DNA of 64,000 nucleotides from Haemonchus contortus (lineage: Eukaryota > Nematoda > Chromadorea > Rhabditida > Trichostrongylidae): the NCBI GenBank assembly GCA_000469685.2, contig LS997563.1:2748781-2812780 (forward strand). Reading direction: 5' to 3'. This document shows positions 11,206 to 23,500 of the stretch, one piece after another. Made by a program: the position numbers and the translations under genes. Every line of letters begins with the position of its first letter. Position 1 is the stretch's first letter. The notes beneath the pieces are model-generated. The model saw nothing but the letters and a program-made list of their open reading frames with translations, was not told the origin of the DNA and made no database searches.

Positions 11206-11883
11206 ATGCCCTCAAAGGAACAGCGTCAAAAGAAAAGCTCTAATGCTTTCTCTCAACCCCCTTCTAGTTCGAGTGGGAAGGGCAGTTCTCAGGCTGTATC
11301 TGATTTTCCGGCAGCTACCTTTAAAAATATGTCGGCTATGGAGCTTATAAAGAGTATAATGGAACTCAATCAAGATCCAACGATAGGCAACATGCTTATC
11401 GCTCTTTCTGAGAAAATTCAAACAGAATTTTCCGAGTTCCTCGAAAGTGATAAGCGTGGTCGCAGCATCGTCATTTCCGGTCTTGACGAGATGCAAGGTG
11501 CCGCTCCCGCTTCTGCGCGTCAGAGTGATCTGGAGGAGAAAGTCAGCACAGTTTTAGATGCTCTGGATGTGGGGTGTCGGCCGACTGAGGTATATCGGAT
11601 GGGCAAGCCAGACCCTGGGCGCCCACGTCTCGTCAAGGTAGTTCTGCCTACTAGGTCCCACTGGCGCCGTGCTCTAGCTAATGCTCGCCTACTTCGGAAT
11701 GCTGGACTCTCTAATGTCTTCATCCGAAGGAGCATGACCGAAGATGAACGAAGACGCGAGAATGAATTGCGCCAACAAGCGCGAGAGCGAAACAAGGGCA
11801 AAGCTCTCCGTGAGTGGGTAGTCTACCAAGGGCAACTGAAACATGTACGCGACTTGCCACACAGGCGCTCGGGAAACCTCTAG
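11206..11883 (+). CDS. LINE ORF1 protein
   Basis: The first ATG in a good position is at 11206, giving about 225 residues; the open frame extends upstream to 11173 without an ATG. The N-terminus is Ser/Lys-rich (MPSKEQRQKK). The C-terminal half holds a stretch (RPRLVKVVLPTRSHWRRAL... FIRRSMTEDERRREN) of the type seen in ORF1 proteins of nematode CR1-like elements, rich in Arg and probably nucleic-acid binding. It ends in a basic segment overlapping the start of ORF2 (11814 onward) in another frame. The frame itself is intact. The function of ORF1 as an RNA chaperone is family knowledge, not visible here. Confidence 0.7.
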   Translation: MPSKEQRQKKSSNAFSQPPSSSSGKGSSQAVSDFPAATFKNMSAMELIKSIMELNQDPTIGNMLIALSEKIQTEFSEFLESDKRGRSIVISGLDEMQGAAPASARQSDLEEKVSTVLDALDVGCRPTEVYRMGKPDPGRPRLVKVVLPTRSHWRRALANARLLRNAGLSNVFIRRSMTEDERRRENELRQQARERNKGKALREWVVYQGQLKHVRDLPHRRSGNL

Positions 11884-14723
11884 CGGCGCATGGTAAACCT
11901 GTTCTCACCTGCTTCCTATTAAACGCCCGTAGCTTATTGAGTAAACTCGAACATTTACACGCTTTTATTAGTCAAAAAGAACCGGATCTCATATTTGTAA
12001 CTGAAACTTGGCTAACACCAACCATTCTCGACTCGGAAGTAGTAGCTAACTTGCCATATATACTTTATCGCAGTGATAGGAAAGAAAGAAGGGGTGGCGG
12101 AGTATGCTGTTTAGTCAAAGGCAATCTTTCCACCTTCCCTGTTGAAACGACCCACTTAACCAAAGCTGATGTGCTCTGCTTCGAACTATTCTGTCCTTGC
12201 AATGCGTCAAGGATCCGCTTCGCCGTTGTATATCGTCCACCGAATTCACTCAAAAGTGAGGATGACGAACTAGTGGAATTACTAAATGGCTTTGCGTCGT
12301 CCCACGTCAATAGCGTGATTGTGGGAGACTTTAACCTTTCCATTGACTGGGAGCATCATCACGCACTCAATCCATCCTCGAGTGCCTTCATGGAGTTCTT
12401 TCAAGAAATGGGCTTTAACCAGCATGTATGTAAGCCAACGCATGGCAGTAACATACTCGATTTAGTCCTTTCTACGCTTTCCAACATAAGCGATGTTACA
12501 GTGTCAGCTCCACTAGCGAATTCGGATCATTCCGTTGTTCACTTCAATCTGTTAGAAGAACTCGGTGGTGCGTGTCATCTACCCTTCCCAGATTTCTCTT
12601 CCGCTGACTACGTTGGTCTTGATGAGTACTTCCGGAGTGTTGACTGGCTACAGCTGTTTGAGAATTACATCTCTGTCGATGATGCATATGCCAGGTTTTG
12701 CAAAGTGGTCTACAGTGGGTTAGCAAGCTTCGTCCCAATGAGGTTTCCGAAATCTACCCTCATAAGATACCCCTCACATATAAAAAACTTATTATTCCAG
12801 AAGGAACGCCTCTTCCAAAGAGTGATTACCCTTTGAGTTCCCCGCTTTATAAAAAGGTGTGCTCTGACGTTGACCACCATTTGAAAAAGTTTGTTGCCAG
12901 TTACGAGAGTCATCTTGGGAAGTCTGTTTCTTTGCGGCGACTGCACCTTTACCTTCGCAACAAACTCAAACCCAAACCATCTCTTCCTGTTCTGAGAGAT
13001 CAGGCTGGGTCAAGGCTTCATGATGACTCTACTAAGGCTGAAGCTCTGGGTCGATATTTCGCCAGTGTCTTCTTGAATTCAACTACTGCTGATGGTGACG
13101 TGGAAAACGGCTTGAAATATGTCCACCGCAGTTTACCCGATATCTATTTTCACCCTACTGATGTTCGTTTGGTGATGAAAAGTTTGAAGCCTTCAACTAG
13201 TGAGCCCTTCGACGGCATACCTCAAATCATTTTCAAGAAATGCTCTAGGTCATTATGTTATCCGCTTTCCCTCCTGTTCAATATCTCTTTCCTCCTGGGG
13301 CAGGTCCCCTGCCTTTGGAAGAAAGCTATAATTACTGCCATTCCCAAACAACCTGGAGCGTCGAGTGTTACTGATTTCAGGCCTATTAGCATTACTCCCA
13401 CACCTGCCAAAGTCATGGAGAAAATTATGTTTAGGAAGTTACTAGCGTGGTTTCAGAAATCCCACCTCGTCCCAGCTGAGCAGCACGGCTTCCTACCCGG
13501 GGCTTCCGCTTGTACTAATATGCTTGATACCTTCTATGATGTTTGCTGGGCTATAAATCGAGGGAAGTCTGTGGACATAATTCATCTGGACCTCTCAAAG
13601 GCCTTCGACAAAGTCTGTCATCCTAAACTCATTAAAAAACTGGAGCACTACGGAATTCGGGGTAATGCTTTGGACTGGATCAAGTCGTACCTTAGTGACA
13701 GGAGCATAATAGTGCGAGTTGGTTCTAGTTACTCTGCGGAGCACATCTGTACTAGCGGGGTTCTCCAAGGTGGAGTACTATCACCTTTACTGTTCTTAAT
13801 TTACACCACGGAGCTACCACAAATACTTAAAACATGTAGCGATGTACACGTGCAAGTATACGCAGATGACATTAAACTTTACGCTTCGTATGAATGTTCA
13901 AATAGAGCAGTTATACGAAAAGCACTGGAGTTGTCAGTTGAGAAAATGCGAATATGGGCATCCAACTGGGATATCCCCTTAAATCTGAGCAAATGCTTGG
14001 TGATGCATTTTGGGAATCCTGCTGCTAATGACTACGTCGTAGATGGAATAAGACTACCAATTTGTGACTCGACTAAAGACCTTGGAATTATTTTTGATAC
14101 CACACTCAAGTTTTCTGTGCAAATCGATGAGACTGTAAAAAAAGCATTTGCCACCATGTTTGCGTTAATGAGGAATAGCAGATGCGTGGACCCGGCCATA
14201 CTACTTCGTCTTTACAAAACTTATGTCTTACCCTATCTAGAGTATTGCTCGCAGGTTTGGAGCCCATCTCACAAAAAAGATATTCTCAAGATAGAACGAG
14301 TCCAACAAGTGTTTACACGTATTCTTTGGTATAGGTCTACACCTTGGGTAAGCCGGCTCCGTCCGCCATCATACGGTGCACGCCTCAAATGCTTTTCTCT
14401 CGAGTCCTTGCTATATGTACAGACGGGTAGCGGCTGACCTTGTGTTCTGCTTTAGGGTACTTCGAAAAGAAGTGAAGCTGTGCGCTAGTAAGTACTGGTG
14501 TTTCAAGCCCACAAGTGAAAGGTTGGGTGGGTTCAACCTCCACTATGCCAAAATTCATCCCAGACAGTACACTTTGATGTTCAACAATTTTTTCTATCGT
14601 TGCGCGAGATGGCTCGAACTGCTTCCACCTGAGGTGCTACAGGCACCCAGCAGCAAAATATTCAGAAAAAGGATTAGCAAGATCGATTTATTGCGAACGT
14701 TGCGTATTCCAGAGCATGTCTAA
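11814..14723 (+). pseudogene. LINE ORF2: endonuclease plus reverse transcriptase, frameshifted
   Basis: The endonuclease part (11900-12600) shows LLNARSL, LIFVTETWL, AVVYRPPNS, VIVGDFNLS and SDHSVVHF, which are APE-type motifs. The reverse transcriptase (13200-14200) shows FRPISITPTPAKVMEK, HLDLSKAFDKVCH, GVLQGGVLSPLLF and the catalytic VYADDIKLYA. The coding path shifts frame near 12815 (from the 11814-12836 frame to the 12698-14437 frame) and again near 14415 (to the frame ending at 14723, containing RVAADLVFCFRVLRKE). The protein homology runs through both shifts, so this is a decayed gene and not two genes. All catalytic residues I can identify are still present. Confidence 0.85.
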
Positions 14724-15627
14724 TACTCTCTTGCTATTTTTCAGGCAATTACTGCATTGATGTTCAACCTACAGGTTATCGCCTTTCGTACCTGCGACGA
14801 GCATTCCGCAGTATTGATGACATAGGATTGAATATTCATGAATTTTGAGATCTCCTCGGTTTTCTGAATTCTATGCAGTGATTCTTCTTTTCTATTCAGA
14901 GTCACCCACAGGCAATCCGCCTACACCCCTTCCCTTCTTTTCTCTTTACTCGAGAATCTTCCAGGGCTTCAGTGTATATTCTGTGTTGCTTTCACTGTAT
15001 GTGCGGTTATCTTACATTCATACTTGTTCGGGCGATACCTGCTTGCTAGTTCCACTTTCTTCCCACATTTTATCTCCTCTATACTTTTTTTCCTTGAAGC
15101 AGGTGGGATGCGATGCAGAGAGCACACTTTATTTCGTAGGGCTGTGGGCCTTAGTTGTGGGTTCTAGTTGTTTCAGGATCCTTCGGTTTGATGAGCTCCC
15201 TCGTTTGAGGTCCCCCTTGGTCTGCTCGCCCGGGGTTCCGGACGAATTTGTTCGTAACGGACTAAGTTGTCAGCAAGCCTCGGTTCCTCTGCCACTTTGC
15301 GTTCTGGACCAAGGACCAGGATCTTGCGGGGGAACCCCTCATCTGCTTGACAGGGGAAAGCAACCTTATCGTTCTCACAATGAAATGCCCTAGCTCCTCT
15401 CTCGCTTCATTGATGTCTGGGCATGTCTGCTAATCTCTCTGCTATTTCATCGCTTCTCTAGTTCTAACCTTTTACCTTTTTACTTTGTTTTGTTGTTATG
15501 CGTTTCACTTTTGCCTTGCATTAGGCCAATTTTACATAACTCCTAGCTTTCAGTTTCCTTTGTCTATGTGAATGATGGGCACACCCTGGAGGTGTACTTA
15601 AATAAATAAATAAATAAATAAATAAAC
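14724..15627 (+). other. LINE 3' untranslated region and AATA tail
   Basis: The sequence after the ORF2 stop is T-rich and holds a chance open frame (14845-15393). It ends CACACCCTGGAGGTGTACTT followed by about seven AATA units. Confidence 0.7.
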
Positions 15628-15659
15628 TTGCCATAATCTATGGTCTACAGTGCAAGATA

Positions 15660-15850
15660 GTTTCGGACTATACCGGCACCGTCACGGCGATCTCGTACAA
15701 CCTCCACTCCCGCTACTTTCAGAAATCCTTGGAGTAGGCGGATTTTCTCACTTTATTCGCCACCGATGTACTCCTCTTCATCAACACTTTCACTTTTCCA
15801 CCTGAAAAGGGTACCTCAAAATTATCGTGAATAGTGACTTCAATAATCGT
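15660..15850 (-). repeat. MITE-like family copy
   Basis: It contains GATCTCGTACAACC, CCACTCCCGCTACTTTCAG, TCGCCACCGATGTACTCC and the terminal GGTACCTCAAAATTATCGTG block, matching the copies at 49300-49515 and (inverted) 60505-60840. Confidence 0.65.
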
Positions 15851-15944
15851 TTATTAAACGTAGGCTCGACCACTTTCAGGCCATTACTAACATTTTGAAC
15901 ATGAACATCTGAGGGATGTGCCTTCGATTTCTATTCAGAATAGT

Positions 15945-16150
15945 AAAGCGTGTATGGCCTATACAATGAAGTGCGGTGGCCAGCCGATGTACAAATCATT
16001 GCTGTTATCCTACCAGACATGTCTGGTACTGATCTTCCGACCCCAGAGAGATGGAAGATTTGGTTAGCCTAGGCGGATATCGATCCGGATTCGAACCAGT
16101 GACCATGCGTGTGTGGTAGTGCACACTTACCACTGCACCACCTCCGCCTT
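15945..16150 (-). mobile_element. SINE copy
   Basis: The minus-strand SINE has the A-box complement CACTGCACCACCTCCGCC, a diverged B box (GATTCGAACCAGTG) and the GTGGCCAGCCGATGTACAA block. The tail part is truncated. Confidence 0.85.
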
Positions 16151-17700
16151 TGATGGGTTCTAAGCATGCTATATTCAAATCTGTGCATGACCAGTACAAC
16201 GCAAAACGAGTGTAATGGCAGGAGTGGAGAAATGAGAAATGAAAAGAAAAGAGTAGAAAAAGGAGCTAAGGATGATACTATACCTAAACGTATCTGAACT
16301 ATTGAAAAAGTAGTAAAGTAGTGAAGTAAAGTTGCTAGTAAAATGAAGCTTCATAAATACAGGAAAGATATATGCACGAAGGAATCCGTCGAATCAGACA
16401 TCTATCGGAAATCTGCGGAACTTGTTCGAAGATAATTACTGTATAACACTATAATGCCATCAACTAAACTGATAATGGCTTTGAAATGATGAAGCGCGAT
16501 CACATACAGCCTTTCTCCTAACTTTCTTCCCAGCAAATAAACTGCTAGATCAGTTTCATCCTCCAACGTACTTTGAGAAGCAATTCCAATGGAATCCAAT
16601 AACCTGGAAAGGATCGCATACAAGCCTAGTCGATTTATTTATTTACTTATTTATTATTTTTCCTGAAAGGATCAGTAGATTAGTTATCATTGCAGTGTCT
16701 TATGAAGAGTGTTGTAAAAGTTGTGCATACAATGAAAAGCTAAAACAAAATATAAATAAACTTGGTCTCCGAACAGATAGGAGAGCATGTTGGACGTTAT
16801 CAGCAATCATGACGATAATATTAGAGTGCGTGAAAGATTTCTATTTCCTATACTTGCTCGATTCCCGACGTTTCGATGCTGTCAAACGCTCCCGCTACAA
16901 TCCGAAAGAACAAACTGAACAGAATAAGTTGTGGATCTGCAAAATAGAATTCTTCATAGCACCTCAAAAAAAAAGAAAGTTCTAATAATTCGTATTACTA
17001 TATATTAGTGTTAGATAAGATTAGTACAATAAGATAGAGAAAAATAGAATAAGGATGGTAAAGAGATGACTAGAGAATCCATTATACATGATTCGTTTCG
17101 CCTCTTAACTCAGACGAATCATGTTGATGCGATGGTCCCCGAGGCTCATCAGTGAGTTGAGACCAGCGCACAACAAGGTTCCAAGGAAAAAAACTGAAGG
17201 ACAAACAAAAAGGAAGGAAATAACGGACAAACAAAATACAGCTAAATTAAACAAAAAAGCGCATTCATCAAAGGTAAATAACAACGCAGGTGAATAGACA
17301 AAACAAATATAATGAGAATCCCAAAATCTTAAAATTCATAATGTACAGTAACCAAGAACCATATCGGTCAATGTGTGGTTGAATGGAGCACCATTCTGTA
17401 TGTTAAATAATGAATACATTAAAAGGAGACATCAAAGACAGGCGACCTCCGATGCATAATACCCTCCTAAACTGTACCAGCGAACTTGTGAATGCACAGC
17501 TTCCGATCCAGGTGGAACTTGTTTAGGTACGGAGCAGTGGCAGCGCAGTATACCACAGTGTGAAGCGATATAATGTGCTTAGTTGCAGCAAACCAACTGA
17601 ACTGACCTCCTGAATTGTGAAAAAAAAGGAATTGCCCAGGCATGTACAAGAATGCGGAGCTTGAATCGAGCTCATTCTCAATCACGCTTAGAATTCTCTA
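16151..17700. other. Intergenic; one exon-like open frame
   Basis: On the minus strand a frame at 16605-16402 follows an acceptor-like CCTTTCCAG and reads SIGIASQSTLEDETDLAVYL, which looks more protein-like than neighbouring frames. I found no partner exon, so it is not called as a gene. Another open frame (16695-16985, +) has no recognisable feature. Short GACA repeats lie at 17711-17732. Confidence 0.3.
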
Positions 17701-17916
17701 ATCATAATGCTAGACAGACAGACAGACAGATAGAACAAATTGGACTTTAAAAACTTGGAAATTTCTTTCGTAAAACAGAAGAATTTATACTTTTCCATGG
17801 TGATTTCGACTGAGACTCAATGGCTGTCAAAGTAGAAGAGTTCAGCTTAGAACACCAAGCTCGATTGATAGACTACTATACATCAGTTAGTGATGTCTTC
17901 AACGCTGATCGACAAT

Positions 17917-17948
17917 AGTTTCTTAATACCAACTGGTATTAAGAAACT
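17917..17948. repeat. Perfect 15-bp inverted repeat with 2-nt spacer
   Basis: Arms 17917-17931 and 17934-17948 are exact complements. It lies just upstream of a SINE copy. Confidence 0.9.
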
Positions 17949-17964
17949 TTGCCTGAATCAATTC

Positions 17965-18228
17965 CCTCTGAGGGATGCGCCTACGCATTCGACTTCCATT
18001 CAGAATCGTAGTGGCGTATTGAATGCGTATGTGGCCTATGCGATAACTTGTGGTGACCAGCCACAAGTCTGTGCTTTTGTCCTCTCAAACGAATTTGGTA
18101 CCGACTAACCGACCCATGAGGGATAGTAGGCTTGGTTGCTCTGAGCGAATATCGATGCGAGATTAGAACCAGTGACCATCCGTGTGTGATAGTGCGCCAC
18201 TTGCCACTACACCACCTCCGCTCTGAAT
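17965..18228 (-). mobile_element. SINE copy, near full length
   Basis: On the minus strand it shows the A-box complement GCCACTTGCCACTACACCAC, a diverged B box, GGTACCGACTAACCGACCC and, at the far end, CTGAGGGATGCGCCTACGC followed by TTCGACTTCCATTCAGAATC. Confidence 0.88.
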
Positions 18229-18335
18229 GTGATGCAGTGGCAAGTGGCATACACCATGAAGTCGTTAATGCTGTGTAATTCACCGCACTTTGTAGCAAGC
18301 ATTGAATAGCCACTTCATAAATCATTATCTTCAAC

Positions 18336-18625
18336 AGCACAATTCACGGTAATTTTGAACGGTAGTTCTGAACGACCATGGACGTAACAGACTAATAATA
18401 GTGCAAAAGTGAAGAAGAGTACGGAAAGTATAGTCGGCGTACTGAGAGGAACCTAAAGATACAAAAAAAGTAGTAAAATTAGGGGTAGGACGAGAATGTG
18501 ACGAAAAAACTGCGAACTGTGACGACAAATGTGACGGCAAACAACAAACTTGCATGCACGACTTAGTTTTATCGTGAACTGTGCCTTCAACTGCGTCAGA
18601 GTGGCCTGATTCCATTTACGGCTTC
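18336..18625 (+). repeat. MITE-like family copy
   Basis: It begins with the terminal AATTCACGGTAATTTTGA motif, contains GGGGTAGGACGAGAATGTGACG, and ends in the TTATCGTGAACTGTGCC motif in inverted sense, so both family ends are recognisable. Confidence 0.65.
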
Positions 18626-20550
18626 GGAAGAAACCTTCAGCTGAAATCACTGCAAAATGGCCATTTCGATTGAGTTCTCTCCACCAGTTACAAGCTTACA
18701 AAAGAAGAGGGACCATGTCTGTTGCCGTGGATGACGTTGTTTACGATAGAGACAGCAGAGCGACGACAAATTTCATTTTTTCAAGCTGTGTTAAATGGGA
18801 CCTCCATGCATCTGGATGAGTCATCATACAAGCTTGATCTTGTGTTGTTCCGTGATCCGGCCAGCCTCTTCGGCGAACTTGCAGTTATACAAAGAAATCT
18901 ACTGATTACAAAGACTGCAGCGGCACTGAAAAACACTTGTGACATTTGGTCTCAGGAAAAACCAGGGTCCTAAAATCACATGTTCTTCGGAGCTTGTTCG
19001 ACAACTGGATGTGAAAAGTCTCCAGGCTTCAAAGCTCCGCTTCCCTTCTTTTCTGGTTGCTGAAATAGTCGAGTGCTGAAATAGTCGATTTTTCGATTCG
19101 TTCGTTGGTTTACTTGTATTCGTACTGCAGCTGATTCTTGGCATTCCGAATAAAAAGATAACTGTGAGAGTAGCTTGATATCTCAGATGCGAGTCCTCTT
19201 CTTGCCCAAGATCACTTCACCCATATCCTACAAAATATTGAATCTTGTGTTTTTCAAGATAGCTAGAGACCGTAATCAGCATGATCTAGCCTAGAGAAAC
19301 ACATAAGTTGTGAACAAACAGACTCGCCCCTACTCAATGCTTACGCCCTCCGAATTCGAGGAATCTTTTGCTTATACAGATCTCTCTTACCTAAAGATAG
19401 AGTGGATAGAGTGAGAAAGGGAGAAAGATAAAAGAAAGGAAGAGATCGTTCGTTCAAACTGGTTAGATTTCTTAAGATGCATTTTGGCTCTTCTAGGACT
19501 TCTGGGACTACTGTAAAATGTAAAGTTGGCACGGACAATTCCTATATGTGTATAGGTAATATAACTTACTTTGCACGTCGTCTTTGGGATAGATCGGGTA
19601 TTTAATTTCTGTCACATGCTGAGGAGCTCTTTCGAATCTTGTTCTCGAATTGTCAATTCCATGATATGTTCACAAGGGTAGACCCGAATCTAACAAAAAA
19701 AACTCAGAACTGACGGAATAAGTTATTGGAATTCAGAATAGATGGCTGAATAGTAATGAGATCACCCTATGAAGGTATGACTTCAGAATTTTGGCAAGAG
19801 GTTCATGCAAAACAGCTTCCTGCCTTGCCAAATAGTACATAGACGCTTTGATCGAAATTTAGAAATGAAGAAGTTTCGATTTCATATAATATGACGCATG
19901 TTGAGTTATGTTTTTGTTGCCTCCCACCTGCGACAGCCGTCCGATTCCCTCCGACTGTAAAGTGGCCGCAACCTTAGCGCTCAGCTCTGTTCGGACCAAC
20001 GGTTCCACGCAGTTTCATGTAACACCACACGTCATACCTAATCTCATTTTACCTAAAATATGAACCACCCAGTCCTCTCGTAGTTTTTTCTCCTTCAGAA
20101 CGGCTTATGCTTGATCAAATCAAAATGATGAATGGGAATGAGATGAGGGTTAGTATTGTGGCTGTTAGGTAATCACCATTCCTGGAATTATCCTCCCCTG
20201 GGACACTTCAGTGTACGACCCATTTCAGACCACTCCGATTCAGCCCGACTTGTGTATTCCGCACTTTCACCCAGATGCCGGTGTAACAAAAGCCCCTCCT
20301 CCGCAGTATCGACTCTCATCCGCCTTTATGTTCACTCGAATCTATAGCTTATATCAGATTTCGAAATGTTATATCATATTATCTTCGATGATTATCCATT
20401 TTTACTACGGAACTTAACACTTCCATACCTCCATGTCAACTATCACCAACTATTCTACTTGTGTTTATCATGTTGTGAAAAAAAATAGATCACAAAAACA
20501 AATTACAAGGTGTACGGTGTAAATAATGAAAACTAAAGTGTAAAGTTTAG
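18626..20550. other. Intergenic upstream of the decapping-nuclease gene
   Basis: No gene is supported. Open frames at 18722-19538 lack splice context. This stretch would hold the promoter of the gene starting at 20551, but I see no definable element. Confidence 0.4.
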
Positions 20551-23500
20551 ATGACCGACGGTTTCTGGCTATTCGAAGGGTTGGAAGAAGAGCCATACGG
20601 TTTGTTACCACTTGTTAATCTTGCTGGTAAAGGTGGACCGACCAGTACCAAGTACGTCGATCGACTTGGTAGTTATCAATGGGTTCTATCAGAGGATACC
20701 AACACAATTCTTGTAAGTTTTCCCCGTTTTTTTCTCCTTTTTCTGGTTAAGCAGAAGTATGAAAGCAGATAAATTGCCATTTGAGAAGGTCCGTAAAGCC
20801 TCTCGAGCATTCTTCTGGGACGTTTTTGCTTACCTAACACTTACGACGAAGATTTTATTGCAGTAAGGGAGAGAAAATTGATGTGTCCAGTGTAAAAAGG
20901 TGTGAGTGTAGTAGGAATCTGCCAGTATCTCCACAACGGTGTCTTCTATTCTAATCACTCTGGAAAGAAATAGAATTGATCATTTACCCGGGCAGGAAGA
21001 AAACGGATTACTTGGCAGAGGTGTGAAACCGAACTGGCAGCCGTCGTACTCAAAAAACCACAAGAAGTAAAGAAAAACGAAATGCTGCACTAAGGAAAAA
21101 TGACCAGTGATCAAGGGTAAAGCGGCTAGGGCTTCCATAGTGGTTGCACATTTTTTGAAATCGCCAAAACTACCGTATTTGCTTCAAACTGCAATCTAAT
21201 CGATAACAAGGCGAAATCATGTCCAGCAACAACGAAACTCTAGCGACAACTATTTTTGATTTCTGAAAGTTCCAAGTTTGTCGACCCTGGAGTTGATCCT
21301 AGAAGGCGGTTATTGCCAGTGCTCGTTTCTGCCTCTCCCAGGGCATTAACCATCGGCTAATGAAATACGATGACTTTTAATAATCTTCTGCTTTTTCTTG
21401 AATTCAAAAGATTGTTTGAAGGTTCCCGGCATGCCACTCGAATCGTTCTTCTGGCCTGGAGGTAAACTGCAGCAGGATCATGGCGTAGTCATCTACGATG
21501 TGAATCATCTCAAGGTTAGCCTATGTATCGAGTATTTCATCACATACCTTGAAGCCTCTTCAGTGAGCCATTCAACAGATGTTTTTTATATATTTCTGAA
21601 TAGACATTGCCGATTATTCCTATTAATTGTAAGCGCAAACAAGCAGTCTGACTTGTCGGCCTCGTTCTTTCCCTTTAGAATACCCCTACCAATCGACTTG
21701 TTTTCAAAAAATGTGTATTCGTTGTGTATTAGGTTGGCAAGAAATTTTTCGAGAAAGTAAACACAATCAACACTTATGTAAACAAGGGTAAGCACCTGAG
21801 GGCTAATAACTTTCACAGGGTTTGACTTCGGTGATTTGACAACACCGACTTCGTACCATCCATCATCTTCTGCAGTTGGTACCAAGGGAAAATCACAAGT
21901 GTGGCGGCCAGTTACCAGTAGCACATTTCTGGAAGTTTTACTTAACTCAACGTTCAAAAGTCAAAAACTGGTTGAATTGGCTGAATTGCTTTGCTGCAAG
22001 AGATACGAGATAACTCCGATCAGTTGCTATCATTTCCACCAATCATCTATGAAGAGACCCACAGCTGCTGCTTACACCAATCATCCCCAGCATCTGGACA
22101 TTGCGGTTAAAGAAAAGTATTTAGAACCATGGCAAGTGTACCTACAACACAACAAAGCTCGTCGAATTACGCTTCGGAGACTCTCCCAAAAAGTCACCGA
22201 GCTCGGCTAGTCGAAGGACACTTATCTATCGTACTCCCCAAACGTGCACTTTCTTATTACCAATGGATCCGCCTGCCTGGGCACAGCTTTGATGGGAAAA
22301 GGGTCTTTTGATCCGATAAAAATAATCAACGGCTTCTATGAGCCACACCCTCCTGTCTTTTGGACAGAAATTCTTAGTGTTTTGCTCAGAGATTATGAGA
22401 ATATTCTTTTTCACCCCAGGGAATACAATCATGATCGTTGTACTATTCGAAAAGCCGCAAGTGTGAATTTTGATTAAATTTAACTTTGCTGTAGAAATTC
22501 GCTGCCAACTTTATGGGTTGTTGATGTTCCTCACAATTTTCTTCATCATCAGACAGGCCTGACAGCCTTAAACCCATCCTCGAAGCGAGAGTTCGGTTAC
22601 ACCAGTTTTTAAAATTGGGTTCAAGTATCGTCGTTGGTAGGCAAACTACCCATATGATCATGAAGAAGCTTCCAGCCCCGATCCAGTCACATTCGGATAT
22701 CCCAGAATGATTACATCATTTCATGAAATATTCATTTAGGTGTTCCCATTTTGTGACTAACAACAATAAGTACCCTGAAGCAGCTGTTCACTGAAAGATA
22801 CAGCTTGAAGCTGACAACACACGTTTTTGAGTATTTTTTCAACATGCAACATTCTTTTGCTTGAATATGAAGACAAATAGATTTGTAGAGCATTGATCAG
22901 CTTCTGGGGACCTTTTGTTGTTTGTCAATATGCTCTTCGAAACTGACAACTAAACCTGCTTTGCGCACCACAGGCTGATCCACTTGTCGATAGTATTTAT
23001 TCCTTACCTAACGAGGTAACACGAGGGAGAACGTCCTCTTTCAGATCCTTTGACCATATACAAAGATGTTGTGAAAAAAGTGGAAGGTTTATATCCGAAA
23101 TTGCGGTTTAATGGTTTTCTGCGGTTCATATTCTACCAGAGGCTTTCTCAGAAACTGATGACTCACTCAGTCTGCTATAAACTGACAAAAGAGTCATTTG
23201 AGGTTCATGACGGATCACTTGACGCCGCCATCATCGCCACAAAACTTCTGGCAGACAAAAAACGAAAGCCGCTTGACTTCAGCAAGTACGACTTCATCAC
23301 TGATGCCGTGAATCTGCAAAAACTTTTCGCTTTCTGTCAGGTAAGCCCACGATTTCCGTTGAAATCAAAGTAAATTTGTAGCTAGAAATGAAATTCTCTG
23401 TTGTGAGGACTCAACTAACTCACCCTGCAGTTTTCACATCCCATTAAGGGATTTTTCAACTCTTTGAACAAATTATAGCCAAGAGCCAAGACTGACAGTT

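Larger units (their letters stand above)
10943..15627 (+). mobile_element. CR1/Jockey-like non-LTR retrotransposon (LINE)
   Basis: It consists of a 5' region (boundary uncertain), ORF1 (11206-11883), ORF2 with apurinic-endonuclease and reverse-transcriptase domains (about 11814-14723, broken), a roughly 870-base 3' untranslated region and a terminal AATA microsatellite (15600-15626). Short tandem 3' repeats instead of poly(A) are characteristic of CR1-type elements. No target-site duplication was identified. The copy is near full length but inactive because ORF2 has two frame breaks. Confidence 0.85.

Noticed and set aside
11212..11908. Antisense open frames across LINE ORF1
   Set aside because: They are shadows of the sense ORF1, whose residues and position are typical of a LINE.
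14845..15393. A 182-codon open frame after the LINE ORF2
   Set aside because: It lies in the LINE 3' untranslated region, has no recognisable motif, and starts without context.
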